NCBI GenBank assembly: GCA_000806155.1 | Contig: JWKX01000002.1 | Coordinates: 1-43,385 of the forward strand | Direction: 5' to 3' | DNA length: 43,385 nucleotides | DNA from: an archaeon GW2011_AR18 | GTDB lineage: Archaea > Nanobdellota > Nanobdellia > SCGC-AAA011-G17 > GW2011-AR18 | Part shown: in pieces, positions 18,703 through 28,924 of the stretch | Layout: each line of letters begins with the position of its first letter | Position numbering within the stretch: position 1 is the stretch's first letter | Notes under the pieces: generated by a model | What the model saw: only the letters and a program-made list of their open reading frames with translations | Database searches by the model: none | Told to the model about the DNA's origin: nothing | Program-made: the position numbers and the translations under genes

Positions 18703-18794
18703 TATACTATACCAATATACATAATATAAAAGATTATTGATTGCTTTTTGTAAAGATTTAAATATATATTTACATCTAGAATTTATAGATAATC

Positions 18795-20927
18795 TTGGAA
18801 AAAGAGACAAAATTTGCAATTGCTGGAGCAATAATACTATTTATCCTGTCTTCTCTATTATTATTGAAATTAGAATTTGATGATAATCTTACTACAGGAT
18901 TGCCAGTCCTAAATAATAAAGAAATCAAACAGGCAGAACCAAACACCGGAATGAACAAAATCCTGCCACAAAAAAAGGATTTTAAATTTGATTCATATAA
19001 AAAACAGGATATTTGCAACAAAGAATTTTCTCCAACACAGACATTAATTAATTACCGAAATTCATTATTAACAAACAATATAGAAATGTCGTTATCATAC
19101 TTAAATGACTGGAATAAAGGATTAATATGTATGACAAATTATCAATTAACAACTTTAGACAGGCAACATTCAATATATCTAAAATCTTTGTCAAATAAAG
19201 ATGTAGCATTACTATTAAATCCAACAATTAACCTAATTGAGTTAGCACCGTGGGACAATGAAATGCCTGAATCTTTTAAAGAATTTGAGAAAAGATTCCA
19301 AAAACCAAAAGATTTCTCTGAAATGAAAAACAGTTATCCACATGAAATAGGGTTCTTCTTCACTCACTATGATACACTTGAAATGGAGAGATTCATATCT
19401 ATATGCGCCAATAAAAATACAAGGACAATTGAGTGTTCACCAACATTCGACAAATTAAAAGAATACTTTAACAAGAAAAATTTAGGCAGAGGTGAGTGTG
19501 ATATTGTGGATACAATAGAGAAAGAATTCCTTTGTGATCAAGGAGTAATTTGTGGCAATGAACCTTTTATCAATAAACAGAATAAACTAAAAGGGCAGGC
19601 ATGGCCTGCAATGACTGAAACAACATTCAATATAAACAGTCTTGGAGATTATGGTCTTGGTCTTTCTACTATAGATTCAAATCAACTATTACGAACAGGA
19701 GAGAAGGCTGGAGCGACAGCAAACCATATATGCAACGAGCTAAATGAAATAAACAAAAAGAAAAACGAGGGAAAAGATGTTATCGGGGATATCAGTGATG
19801 TCTTAAACCTAGAAGATGATGATTGTGAAATGTTTGATGCTAGAGACATCAATACATACAATATTGGCTCACAGGCTAAAACTGGAAATCTTGGATATAA
19901 TCCTGAATGCTATGAATCTTCTCCTGAAACACAAGGTTCTGACAAGTTTGCATCTATAAGAAAAAAACATTCCAAAGATATCTGCCTGAATTCAGATACT
20001 GACATAGTAGTTATAGGTCCTTCAGGTTCTTTCACAAAAGATTTCACTAAAAAAGAAAAAGAGGCTCTGAAAATAGGCGAAGAAGTATGTAAAGGAAGAT
20101 ATTGTATCTCCCAAAAAGACGGAGTTACAAATGTAAGAAGGAATCCTGATTATGGTTCTCAAGATCCTAATGACAATGAACCATCCATTTCTAGAGAATA
20201 CAGAGAAGACCAAGATGATTCAACAAATAATTTAGCTGGAAGAGGTGCAGAACGTTGTCAAGGACGTAGTTGCATTTATGATGATAAAGGAAATAAAATA
20301 TTTGATTCAAAAAATGATGGAAATAAATATGAATGGGAAGAGGATGGTGAAAGATTTTGTATTGGTGATTGCGAGGAAGGTCCTGAAGATGATGATGCAG
20401 GTTTTGTAGTTAAACTTGATAAAGATGGAAAAGTTACTGCAATTGAATGCATTGCTGGAACTCACTGTATAGGTGGGGATAAGCCAGTACAGGATACACC
20501 TACATCACCTGAAAATCCCGAAGAACCACCATCTGAAAGCCCAGAGGAAAGAAATCCTGAAGGAGGGGAGGAAACTGTCTGTTCTCCTAGTACGCAGAGA
20601 GGCTTAGATAGGTTAATGTGCATCACATCAGGATTAGGTTTAAATTCAGACAAGGAATTCATATTTAATAATAATAAAGAGACTAGGATATCTGGGCAAC
20701 TGATACAGCCACCGAATACTCCGGATTCAATTACAAGCAACAAATGTTCAGATCTTATAATCAATAAAAAAGTAAGGAATATTAACAAAGCATTATGCGA
20801 CAAGGTCAAAAAATATGGAAGACCTGATGACACATCTTCCTGCAGGGCAATATTAAGAGAGAATATCGATATGTTAAAGAGTAGTATAAATAATGCTCCT
20901 AAACCAATAGACCCTCCAAAAATGTAG
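18795..20927 (+). CDS. Large Cys-containing anchored surface protein (TTG start)
   Basis: N-terminal TM FAIAGAIILFILSSLLLL then NLTTGLPV; Pro/Glu-rich linker; no family recognised. Confidence 0.75.
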   Translation: MEKETKFAIAGAIILFILSSLLLLKLEFDDNLTTGLPVLNNKEIKQAEPNTGMNKILPQKKDFKFDSYKKQDICNKEFSPTQTLINYRNSLLTNNIEMSLSYLNDWNKGLICMTNYQLTTLDRQHSIYLKSLSNKDVALLLNPTINLIELAPWDNEMPESFKEFEKRFQKPKDFSEMKNSYPHEIGFFFTHYDTLEMERFISICANKNTRTIECSPTFDKLKEYFNKKNLGRGECDIVDTIEKEFLCDQGVICGNEPFINKQNKLKGQAWPAMTETTFNINSLGDYGLGLSTIDSNQLLRTGEKAGATANHICNELNEINKKKNEGKDVIGDISDVLNLEDDDCEMFDARDINTYNIGSQAKTGNLGYNPECYESSPETQGSDKFASIRKKHSKDICLNSDTDIVVIGPSGSFTKDFTKKEKEALKIGEEVCKGRYCISQKDGVTNVRRNPDYGSQDPNDNEPSISREYREDQDDSTNNLAGRGAERCQGRSCIYDDKGNKIFDSKNDGNKYEWEEDGERFCIGDCEEGPEDDDAGFVVKLDKDGKVTAIECIAGTHCIGGDKPVQDTPTSPENPEEPPSESPEERNPEGGEETVCSPSTQRGLDRLMCITSGLGLNSDKEFIFNNNKETRISGQLIQPPNTPDSITSNKCSDLIINKKVRNINKALCDKVKKYGRPDDTSSCRAILRENIDMLKSSINNAPKPIDPPKM

Positions 20928-20984
20928 TCACTAATAGGTAGTATAAATAGGAAAGTATATAAAGGAATATCACCATTAAATTAT

Positions 20985-21353
20985 ATGATAAAAGGCTATA
21001 AGAGTTTACTAGCAGGAATTGGATTATACCTAGCAGGATGTGCAAATAATTATCACCCAGAAAAAACTTGTTTAAGCGCCCAAGAAATATATACAAAATA
21101 CAATTCAGGAGAACACAATGAGACAGTTTGTCTAGATGGAATATTGAGAGGTATTAGCAAGACTGATGACAGACAAGTACTAATGGTAAATAGTGGCGAG
21201 AGAACAATCAGAGTGATAACAGACCAAGAGGAAAACTTTAAAATTAACAAAGGATTAAAGGCAATAGGAAAGCTGGAAAAAAACTTAAGTTTAAACCTAC
21301 CAGAAATAAATGCTACAGAATCAGCAAGTGGATATATTCTGCAGAGTCAATGA
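20985..21353 (+). CDS. Small lipoprotein, possibly OB-fold (tRNA_anti-like)
   Basis: LLAGIGLYLAGCANN lipobox; ETVCLDGILRGISKTDDRQVLMVNSGERTIRVIT resembles OB-fold strands. Confidence 0.6.
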   Translation: MIKGYKSLLAGIGLYLAGCANNYHPEKTCLSAQEIYTKYNSGEHNETVCLDGILRGISKTDDRQVLMVNSGERTIRVITDQEENFKINKGLKAIGKLEKNLSLNLPEINATESASGYILQSQ

Positions 21354-21495
21354 TTAAAATTTATTATTTTCACATTCAGTGTATTTAATTTCCATAAAAA
21401 TATCATCTCTTCATAAATTTAAAAGAATTATTTATAAAGACTTTCAACAGAGCGTAATTGTTTGCAAATATTTAAATACCTAAACATAACTAAAA

Positions 21496-22842
21496 ATGCA
21501 AGGTGATTTAATGAGTACACAAAAAAAAGAGACATTTACTAAATATGGAATATTTCTAGGCGTATTATTGGTTGCATTTTCATTGATGATTTTTGCAGGA
21601 ACAACAGAAGATCAGAATAATGATGATCTAACAGTTAATTTAGAAGCTAAATCAACACAACCTACTACAACTAGTACAAAGTGTATTGCAAACCAGGTAA
21701 ATTGTTATCTTTATAGTAAATTAAGAACAACATATAAAGAGGCTTCCTGTTCTGTAAAAGAGGAGAGTTGTGACAATGGTTGTATTTCAACAACATCATT
21801 GATAGGATCAAGATGCATAGGAACATGCTCAAATGGGAGTTTAATTTATACAGTAGCAAAGGAGATTCCAGGATTTAATTCACATTCTAAAGTAAGAGCA
21901 TTCGGAGATAAATATATTGTTTCTACAATGAATTATACAGCTAGGAAAACGGAATTATCAGTCTATAAAACTTCTGATAATACACGTACTGCAAATATTC
22001 AAATCTCTGAATTATGGAATCATGATTTATATGCTGAGAATGGACAGTCAAATATCTATGTACTTAAGGAGACATATGACACAACACTCAGAAAATACAT
22101 ACTTAACTTACTGACTTACAAATATACAGGAGCATTATTGGATACAAAAAGAGTTGATAGTAATGAACTTCCATATTCTTCACAATATGAACTAATGAAA
22201 ATTGGGAGCGGTATTCATATTGCCTACTTGAGTAATCCCCAAGGAAGTTATAAACTTGCTTTAATGAAATATGATCCCACTACAAAGACAGTTACAAATG
22301 TAGCATCCTTAAACAGTGGAAGAGAATACAAAGATATACTATATAGACCATCTTCAAAAAATCTTGTCGTAAGTGAAGGAGACTCTATAAAAATATATAA
22401 TCTGCAAGGACAACAAACCTCAATGATTAACTTAAGCAACCATGAAACTATAAATAGTTATTCAAGTTATTATATTGCGGGTAATATGACACTTGATATC
22501 ACTAATGAGAGACTTTATATTCAGATGTTAAGATCATGGCCGAGTCCGGAGAGACGTCTATTAAAGATAAATCTTGATAGTGGAAGAGTAGAGTATAACA
22601 AACCTTATCATTTTAGTTCATTCAAGGCTATATCTGGAACATTATATGCCATGCCTAGGGGGGATTTTGTAATAAATAGATATAACAATGATGGAAATCC
22701 AGTATCAAATTCAGGATTTGAGACTTCACAGTTTAATACGTATGTAGGAACATCCTTTGATGTAGATGCAAACTCAAATATCTACTTCATAAAGGCACTT
22801 ACATATAACTCTGCTAAATTGCAAAGATACAAGGCGTGTTAA
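21496..22842 (+). CDS. Anchored secreted protein, probable beta-propeller
   Basis: N-terminal TM, repeating beta-strand-like blocks, Cys-rich N-terminal region. Confidence 0.6.
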   Translation: MQGDLMSTQKKETFTKYGIFLGVLLVAFSLMIFAGTTEDQNNDDLTVNLEAKSTQPTTTSTKCIANQVNCYLYSKLRTTYKEASCSVKEESCDNGCISTTSLIGSRCIGTCSNGSLIYTVAKEIPGFNSHSKVRAFGDKYIVSTMNYTARKTELSVYKTSDNTRTANIQISELWNHDLYAENGQSNIYVLKETYDTTLRKYILNLLTYKYTGALLDTKRVDSNELPYSSQYELMKIGSGIHIAYLSNPQGSYKLALMKYDPTTKTVTNVASLNSGREYKDILYRPSSKNLVVSEGDSIKIYNLQGQQTSMINLSNHETINSYSSYYIAGNMTLDITNERLYIQMLRSWPSPERRLLKINLDSGRVEYNKPYHFSSFKAISGTLYAMPRGDFVINRYNNDGNPVSNSGFETSQFNTYVGTSFDVDANSNIYFIKALTYNSAKLQRYKAC

Positions 22843-22881
22843 TCAGTTAAGTTATTAAATCCATTTTTTTATTTTCTTATA

Positions 22882-23322
22882 ATGCCAAACTGTGAATTAT
22901 GCGGTAGAGAAGATAATTTAAACAATGCAATAGTCGAGAACGCAAGAGTAAAAATATGCACTCAATGCACTAAATTCGGAAAGATAATACAGGAAACAAT
23001 CAATACTAAGAATGTCTCCAGTTTCAGAAGCACTTTTGAGGATAGTGAAGAGTATGTGACTGATAATTATAATTCATTAATAAAAAACAAGAGAGAAAAA
23101 TTAAATCTGACACAGGATGAACTTGCTATAAAACTAAAAGAAAAAGTCTCTTTAATATCCAGCATAGAGAGGGGGGATATAAAACCTACACTAGAATTAG
23201 CTAAAAAATTCGAGAATTCATTAGGAATAAGAATGATAACAAAGATAAGCCAGGAAAAACAGATACCTAATGAAAAATCAAACAGCAGTCTAACAATAGG
23301 TGATCTACTCAAGAAAAAATGA
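22882..23322 (+). CDS. mbf1: Archaeal multiprotein bridging factor 1 (aMBF1)
   Basis: CELCGRED...ICTQCTKF zinc ribbon followed by HTH KREKLNLTQDELAIKLKEKVSLISSIERGDIKPTLELAKKFE. Confidence 0.92.
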   Translation: MPNCELCGREDNLNNAIVENARVKICTQCTKFGKIIQETINTKNVSSFRSTFEDSEEYVTDNYNSLIKNKREKLNLTQDELAIKLKEKVSLISSIERGDIKPTLELAKKFENSLGIRMITKISQEKQIPNEKSNSSLTIGDLLKKK

Positions 23323-23918
23323 ACAAGAAACAATTATCAATATCATTGAGCAAATTAAAACCCTTAAAAAATTTTAAAGTACAATTAGAACAGTACCAGA
23401 CAGAGGGAGAACTGGCATCTGAAATAATATGGAAAGCTTACCAAGATGGAAACATAGAGAAGAAAAGTGTAACTGATCTAGGATGCGGAAGCGGCATATT
23501 AGGAGTTGGCGCATTACTGTTAAATGCAAAAAAAGCATATTTTGTTGATATAGATGAAGAGGCAATAAAAATCTGCAAAGAGAATGTCAAAGAATATAAA
23601 AATTCAGAATGCTTGAATATTCTAATAAGTTCTTTCAATAAAGAAGTTGATACAGTATTAATGAATCCTCCATTCGGAGTACAGAACAGGAAAGCTGATA
23701 AAGAATTTTTATTAAAAGCTTTTGAAATAGGGAAACATATATACTCAATACATAAAATAGAGAGCAAAAGTTTCATAGAAAAGATTTCACAAGAAAATGG
23801 ATTTGTTGTAAAAGAGATAATAGAGAGAGATTTCAGAATTAACAAAATATATAAATTCCATAAAAAACAAAAATATGAAGTAAAAATAGGTGTCTGGCAC
23901 ATAGAAAAAAACAGGTGA
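23319..23918 (+). CDS. METTL5-like SAM-dependent RNA methyltransferase
   Basis: LEQYQTEGELASEIIW, DLGCGSGILGVGALLL, DTVLMNPPFGVQNRKADKEFLLKAFEI, YSIHK. Confidence 0.88.
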   Translation: MNKKQLSISLSKLKPLKNFKVQLEQYQTEGELASEIIWKAYQDGNIEKKSVTDLGCGSGILGVGALLLNAKKAYFVDIDEEAIKICKENVKEYKNSECLNILISSFNKEVDTVLMNPPFGVQNRKADKEFLLKAFEIGKHIYSIHKIESKSFIEKISQENGFVVKEIIERDFRINKIYKFHKKQKYEVKIGVWHIEKNR

Positions 23919-23922
23919 TGAA

Positions 23923-26220
23923 ATGAAAAAAAAGAGTGAAAGAAAAAGTTCTAAAATATTAATTACAATATTCTCTTTGATTATAATCTTATTATCAATG
24001 ATGCATTATATAAACGCAATTGATTTAACAGAGGCAACATCACCTTTAGTTGCTTACATGAATTTTGAGAATAAAGGATTAGGAGATTCAAGCATCACAG
24101 GAATAAATGATGGGCACATAGTCTGTTCAATGAATACCTGCAATGAAAACGATATCTTAACTACAAAGGCAACTTTTCCATTAGCAAAATATGGAGATGG
24201 ATTCTATATAAGCTCAAAATATGCCATAGCACTACCTGATAGTGCAAGAGTCGGCTCTGGAAGCTTCACAATAATGGCATGGATAAATCCTGATATAAAC
24301 AAGAGATCATCTGCAATAGGAACACAATCAAATATAATGCCAATAATCTCAGAATATAATGATCAGATCAATGGGAAATATGTCCTTGGAGTGAATAATC
24401 AGAATGTAATCTTCTCTTATAATATGCCTGGGACAAAAACAATAAAATCCCCAAATGATGCATATAATAAACAATGGTTACATGCAGCAATAACATTTGA
24501 CAATGATAAAAAAATCCTGAGAATGTACATAGATGGTGTTCTTGTAGTCCAGAAGAAAGATGAGATATTATCACAAGATGAAAATAATTACAGGCTTTTA
24601 ATAGGAGCCAATGATTTCAACAGCAGAACATTAGGGACAATAAACGAACTCAATATCTATGGCGGAATAATAGATGAAGTAAAAATATTCAATTATGCAC
24701 TAACACAGGATAGTCTAAGATCGCAGGCAGGATATTCTCCAACATGTAAAAAAGGAGATTATAATGATGCTGATTGCGATGGAAGAGCTGATAATTCTGA
24801 TAATTGCAAGAGCGTGCCAAATCCAGGGCAGGCAGATATTGATGTTGATGGAACAGGGGATGCATGCGAGCAACCTCTTTATATAGAAGATATAGGAACA
24901 CCATCTATAGGAAGCTCAACCTCAGGGCGTGTATACAGGTTTGAAGATAATCTAAAAGAGGGAATAAACGGTCCTGGAGAATTATCAGTTTATACATATG
25001 ATCCTAAAACAAGATCTGGAATAAAATATTCAGATGGGAAAATGGGAAAAGCATTATTGATTGATGGATCTTCAGCAGCAGTACAATTAACTGATTCTAC
25101 ACAGAGAGTTAGTGGGTTATCAAAATATACCTTAGGCGTATCAGCATATCTAGATGCACCAGATGATAATTTCTATCCTCTAATAACAGAGAGAAGTGAG
25201 AGAGGGACAAAATACTTATTATATATGACAAAAGACAGAGTAATGTTTGAGATCAATGGAGTCATATTGACTGCAAATGGAAATTATGACAAGAAATGGA
25301 CAAGCATAATCGCAGTTGTAGATAATACAATCAATGAAAAAGTAAAATTATATGTAAATGGAGAATTAAAGGATACTAAAAATGAGATACCTGCAAGCAC
25401 TACAACTGATGAGCTAACATATAAATTCCTTATTGGAACAATGCCTACAAGCAAAGGACAATTATACTTCCCAGGAAAAATAGATCAATTACAACTTTAT
25501 GGGACATCATTAACAAATGAACAGGCAATAGAAAATACAAGATCAAAAGAAACAATATGCAATGATAATATAGACAATAATGAAAATAATTTAATAGATT
25601 GTCTGGATAGTGATTGTGCAAATGATGCAAGCTGTACAACAACAACTAATGATGATAATACTGATTGTGATAATACAAATGGAGAAACTTGCATTGAGGG
25701 ACCAGCAGATGGAACCTGCGAGGCTCTTGGAGGAATTGCATGCAGTGGAGAGTGTGGAGGACAGACAATACCATCAATTGATAGTGTGACAGGAATAAAC
25801 TGCTGTGCACCAAATGATGTGGATCCATTAAGTGTTGAATGTGTATCTACAGAATACATAAGTGCATTAGGAGCATCAATACAGGTCAGCAGAACACCAT
25901 GCATAGATGAAGATGGAGATGGAGAGGGATATTCATTAGTAAGTGTACCTCAAGCTTCTGGAATAGTATACTTTGAATCATTAGGAGTTGCAGAAGATCA
26001 ATTATCTTCCAATAACGGAGAGTCATCTTACAAAGAACCATGCACAACATTACCGAAAGGAGCTAATCCTGGAACTGTAGTAAATTTTTATGGATATGGC
26101 GGGATAATAATCACATTAGTCATAATATTAGTTTATTATTTATTAACTAGAAAAACAAAAAAGAAAACTACAAAGAATAAAGTGAAAACAAAGAAAAAAA
26201 TCAACAAAAGATTTAAATAG
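23923..26220 (+). CDS. Anchored protein with two LamG-like domains, thrombospondin type-3-like repeat and C-terminal TM
   Basis: Two FTIMAWINPD.../YTLGVSAYLDA... LamG-like units; DADCDGRADNSDNCKSVPNPGQADIDVDGTGDACE; C-terminal TM plus Lys tail. Confidence 0.85.
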   Translation: MKKKSERKSSKILITIFSLIIILLSMMHYINAIDLTEATSPLVAYMNFENKGLGDSSITGINDGHIVCSMNTCNENDILTTKATFPLAKYGDGFYISSKYAIALPDSARVGSGSFTIMAWINPDINKRSSAIGTQSNIMPIISEYNDQINGKYVLGVNNQNVIFSYNMPGTKTIKSPNDAYNKQWLHAAITFDNDKKILRMYIDGVLVVQKKDEILSQDENNYRLLIGANDFNSRTLGTINELNIYGGIIDEVKIFNYALTQDSLRSQAGYSPTCKKGDYNDADCDGRADNSDNCKSVPNPGQADIDVDGTGDACEQPLYIEDIGTPSIGSSTSGRVYRFEDNLKEGINGPGELSVYTYDPKTRSGIKYSDGKMGKALLIDGSSAAVQLTDSTQRVSGLSKYTLGVSAYLDAPDDNFYPLITERSERGTKYLLYMTKDRVMFEINGVILTANGNYDKKWTSIIAVVDNTINEKVKLYVNGELKDTKNEIPASTTTDELTYKFLIGTMPTSKGQLYFPGKIDQLQLYGTSLTNEQAIENTRSKETICNDNIDNNENNLIDCLDSDCANDASCTTTTNDDNTDCDNTNGETCIEGPADGTCEALGGIACSGECGGQTIPSIDSVTGINCCAPNDVDPLSVECVSTEYISALGASIQVSRTPCIDEDGDGEGYSLVSVPQASGIVYFESLGVAEDQLSSNNGESSYKEPCTTLPKGANPGTVVNFYGYGGIIITLVIILVYYLLTRKTKKKTTKNKVKTKKKINKRFK

Positions 26221-26230
26221 AAGTTTAGAG

Positions 26231-26944
26231 GTGAATGATAATATGAAAAAAGGGATGAAAGGAAATAAGTTTATCATCTTCAGTTCTATAATCATATTAT
26301 TAGTATTTGCTGCAGGATTTGCAATCGGTGTTACTAACACGAATACTCCATTAGTCTCACATGATGCATCAACTATAATATTTGGTAATACAAATCTAGG
26401 TGCTTTTATGGTTACTTCAATACTTGATTCTCTTTCTTTAAGAGCTCAAATCAATTCCCAAAATGATAACATGAAAAAACTGGCAGAGATTGTTGGTAGA
26501 GAGACAGGCAAAAATCAGATAAATACACAATTTTTAGATCACTTAGGGGCATTGAGATTTGTCGGATATGGGAAAAGAAGTTACTTGCAAGCAAGAGACG
26601 GTGATGATTTTTATGTTGTACTAAGTGTAGAATCTAATGCAAATAATGTTGATTGTGCAGTTAAAACAAAGAGAAATCCTGGATTATCTATTGCAGGTGA
26701 GGGTTATCAGATGATAAATGCAGATGGTTATACAAATAAAGTTATTACTGATAATCCTGGATGGTATTTACACTCTGATGACTGGGACATAGATGAATTT
26801 AGAAGAGAAATAGAATTTATTGGTGTTGAACCTCAATCTGATAATGCTGATGATAAAACATATTATGTAAAAATAAGATGCAGGGCTCGTGGTGGAGAAT
26901 GGAAATCTGTGCAAGAAGTTCCAGTACGTTGGATAGGTGCTTAG
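26231..26944 (+). CDS. Anchored hypothetical protein
   Basis: N-terminal TM IIFSSIIILLVFAAGFAIG; no family recognised. Confidence 0.65.
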   Translation: MNDNMKKGMKGNKFIIFSSIIILLVFAAGFAIGVTNTNTPLVSHDASTIIFGNTNLGAFMVTSILDSLSLRAQINSQNDNMKKLAEIVGRETGKNQINTQFLDHLGALRFVGYGKRSYLQARDGDDFYVVLSVESNANNVDCAVKTKRNPGLSIAGEGYQMINADGYTNKVITDNPGWYLHSDDWDIDEFRREIEFIGVEPQSDNADDKTYYVKIRCRARGGEWKSVQEVPVRWIGA

Positions 26945-27000
26945 GTGCTGGTTAATTTTTTTTAGTAATCTTTAAATATCAAAACAAATGAGAAACTAAT

Positions 27001-28584
27001 ATGAATTTAAGTAAAAATATATTGGTGATGTTATTAATTCTAATATTATATTCAAGCATAATCTATGCAGAAACATATCAAATAAAACCTTCAACAGAAT
27101 GCACTCCTGAAAGAACGTTATTAAAAATCTCTAATTCTAAAGGGGAAAGCACAAATGCACATGGTGAAGTCTATAATGGTGCAGGAAATTATCCAAATGC
27201 AGTATGTTACATGCCACAAGCTTTCCCGCAATCAGAAACAATACATACATGCACTGCAAACAATGCAAACCTATTATTAAAATTATCATCAACAACAAAT
27301 GCACATGCAGAAGTGAAAACAGGAACTTTGTATACTACAAATGTGTGTTATAGAAATCTGCAATGCACATCAGTAAAAGGAAACTGTGATGCAACAACCA
27401 ATGGAGAGTGTGCTGTAAGATTAAGTTCAGAAACAAATGCGCATATATCAAGTTGCAGTGATACTAATTATCCTATATCTGTATGCTGTAAATCCTCAAC
27501 AACAACACCAGCAGAGACATCGTGCAATGTAGACAGTGACTGTCAGGCAGGATATGCATGCTCACAAGAAAAATGCAAAAGAACATGTTCAACTCGAATG
27601 GATTGCGGACCACTAGGACAATATCTTTGCAGAGATGGATTCTGTGATACATTAAGAGCAAGCGACAAGCCTGCATGTTTAACAAATGATCAATGTGAGG
27701 ACTGGCAGATATGTTCATCAAGAACCTGTGCTGCAAAAACATGCAATTCTAATGATGAATGTACTGGAGGGGAGTGTGATTCAGGAACAAATACATGCAA
27801 GCCAAAAGATTCTGGAACTCCAGGTGATGATGTTTATGGTGGATATCCCACTGATTCAACAGGAAAAAATTGTGTATTCCAAAAAGATTGCGATAATGGA
27901 AATATATGCAGTCCTGAAACAGGAAAATGTGCACCATCAGAATGTTCAGAAGATACAGACTGCACTACAACAGGGGAGACATGTGCTAAATACGGAAAGG
28001 AGAATGGTTTATGTTTAAATTGTAATGAAGATACAGATGGTGATAGAGTAAATGACTGCGATGATATATGTCCAAAAGTTCCAGCAAGAGGGAATACAGA
28101 ATCAGAATGTGAAAGCAATATTCCATCATGTGAGAGTTTAGGTGGAGTAGATTGTACAGGAGAAACTTCATCATGTCTTACTGGAGAAGAATATACAACA
28201 ACAAGAAGTATAAAATGTTGCAAGCCAAATGCTAATGATCCTACAGAACCAGTATGCAATCCTGGAGGACAGTATGTAAGTTCATTAGGAACAGTAGTAA
28301 GTTTCCAAAAAAGTCCATGCATAGATGAAGATGGAGATGGATTAGGAACAATAACAGTAAAACCAATAAAACAGGATGGAAGTACTCTATCAATACCTGA
28401 TTTAGGAACATTAGGAATAACAGCTATCAACTCAAATATTGATGGAACATATACAGAAGAATGCACAACATTACCAAGCAATTATAACGGACCTGAAACA
28501 CCATTCTATACATACATAAGTATATTCTTAACATTAGTAATATTAGGAATGTTTTATATGACAAGATTGAATAGAAAGCTTTAA
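27001..28584 (+). CDS. Cys-rich anchored protein with three NAH repeats, EGF/Dickkopf-like Cys repeats, C-terminal TM
   Basis: LLKISNSKGESTNAHGEV / LLLKLSSTTNAHAEV / CAVRLSSETNAHISS; many CxxxxDCxxGxxC units; C-terminal TM. Confidence 0.8.
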   Translation: MNLSKNILVMLLILILYSSIIYAETYQIKPSTECTPERTLLKISNSKGESTNAHGEVYNGAGNYPNAVCYMPQAFPQSETIHTCTANNANLLLKLSSTTNAHAEVKTGTLYTTNVCYRNLQCTSVKGNCDATTNGECAVRLSSETNAHISSCSDTNYPISVCCKSSTTTPAETSCNVDSDCQAGYACSQEKCKRTCSTRMDCGPLGQYLCRDGFCDTLRASDKPACLTNDQCEDWQICSSRTCAAKTCNSNDECTGGECDSGTNTCKPKDSGTPGDDVYGGYPTDSTGKNCVFQKDCDNGNICSPETGKCAPSECSEDTDCTTTGETCAKYGKENGLCLNCNEDTDGDRVNDCDDICPKVPARGNTESECESNIPSCESLGGVDCTGETSSCLTGEEYTTTRSIKCCKPNANDPTEPVCNPGGQYVSSLGTVVSFQKSPCIDEDGDGLGTITVKPIKQDGSTLSIPDLGTLGITAINSNIDGTYTEECTTLPSNYNGPETPFYTYISIFLTLVILGMFYMTRLNRKL

Positions 28585-28608
28585 AAAACATATCAAATAA
28601 CCACCACT

Positions 28609-28881
28609 ATGGAATTAAAAGTCTTAAAAGAAGAAAAAAATATATTAGAGCTAGAAATCAAAGGTGAAGACCACACTTTAGCTAACCTATTAAGAGGTGA
28701 ATTATGGAACACAGATGGTGTTGAATTAGCAAGCTATAATCTCAAACATCCAATAGTAAGCAGCCCTATATTATCATTGAACGTAAATAAAGGAAAGCCG
28801 AAAAAAGCGCTTGAAGAAGCACTACATTCAATAAAATCAAAAACAAAAGAGTTCAGAAGCTTATTAAAAAAATTAAACTAA
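28609..28881 (+). CDS. rpoL: DNA-directed RNA polymerase subunit Rpo11 (L)
   Basis: LEIKGEDHTLANLLRGELWNTDGVELASYNLKHPIVSSPILSLNV. Confidence 0.95.
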   Translation: MELKVLKEEKNILELEIKGEDHTLANLLRGELWNTDGVELASYNLKHPIVSSPILSLNVNKGKPKKALEEALHSIKSKTKEFRSLLKKLN

Positions 28882-28924
28882 TTTTTTCAAAATATTTATA
28901 AGTAATACTATTATTTATACAGCT

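Noticed and set aside
18703-18831. N-terminal extension of the GT2 ORF (MLQQLQILSL...)
   Set aside because: Overlaps the divergent 18795 gene start and its promoter; internal Met (MDYMQILVW) gives a normal TM start.
27834-28481. 215-aa minus-strand ORF
   Set aside because: Antisense to the Cys-rich surface protein; antisense of Asp/Thr/Cys-rich coding.
23923-28584. CRISPR or other nucleotide repeat array
   Set aside because: Similarity is at the protein-domain level (LamG, Cys repeats); no regularly spaced identical nucleotide repeats seen anywhere in the window.
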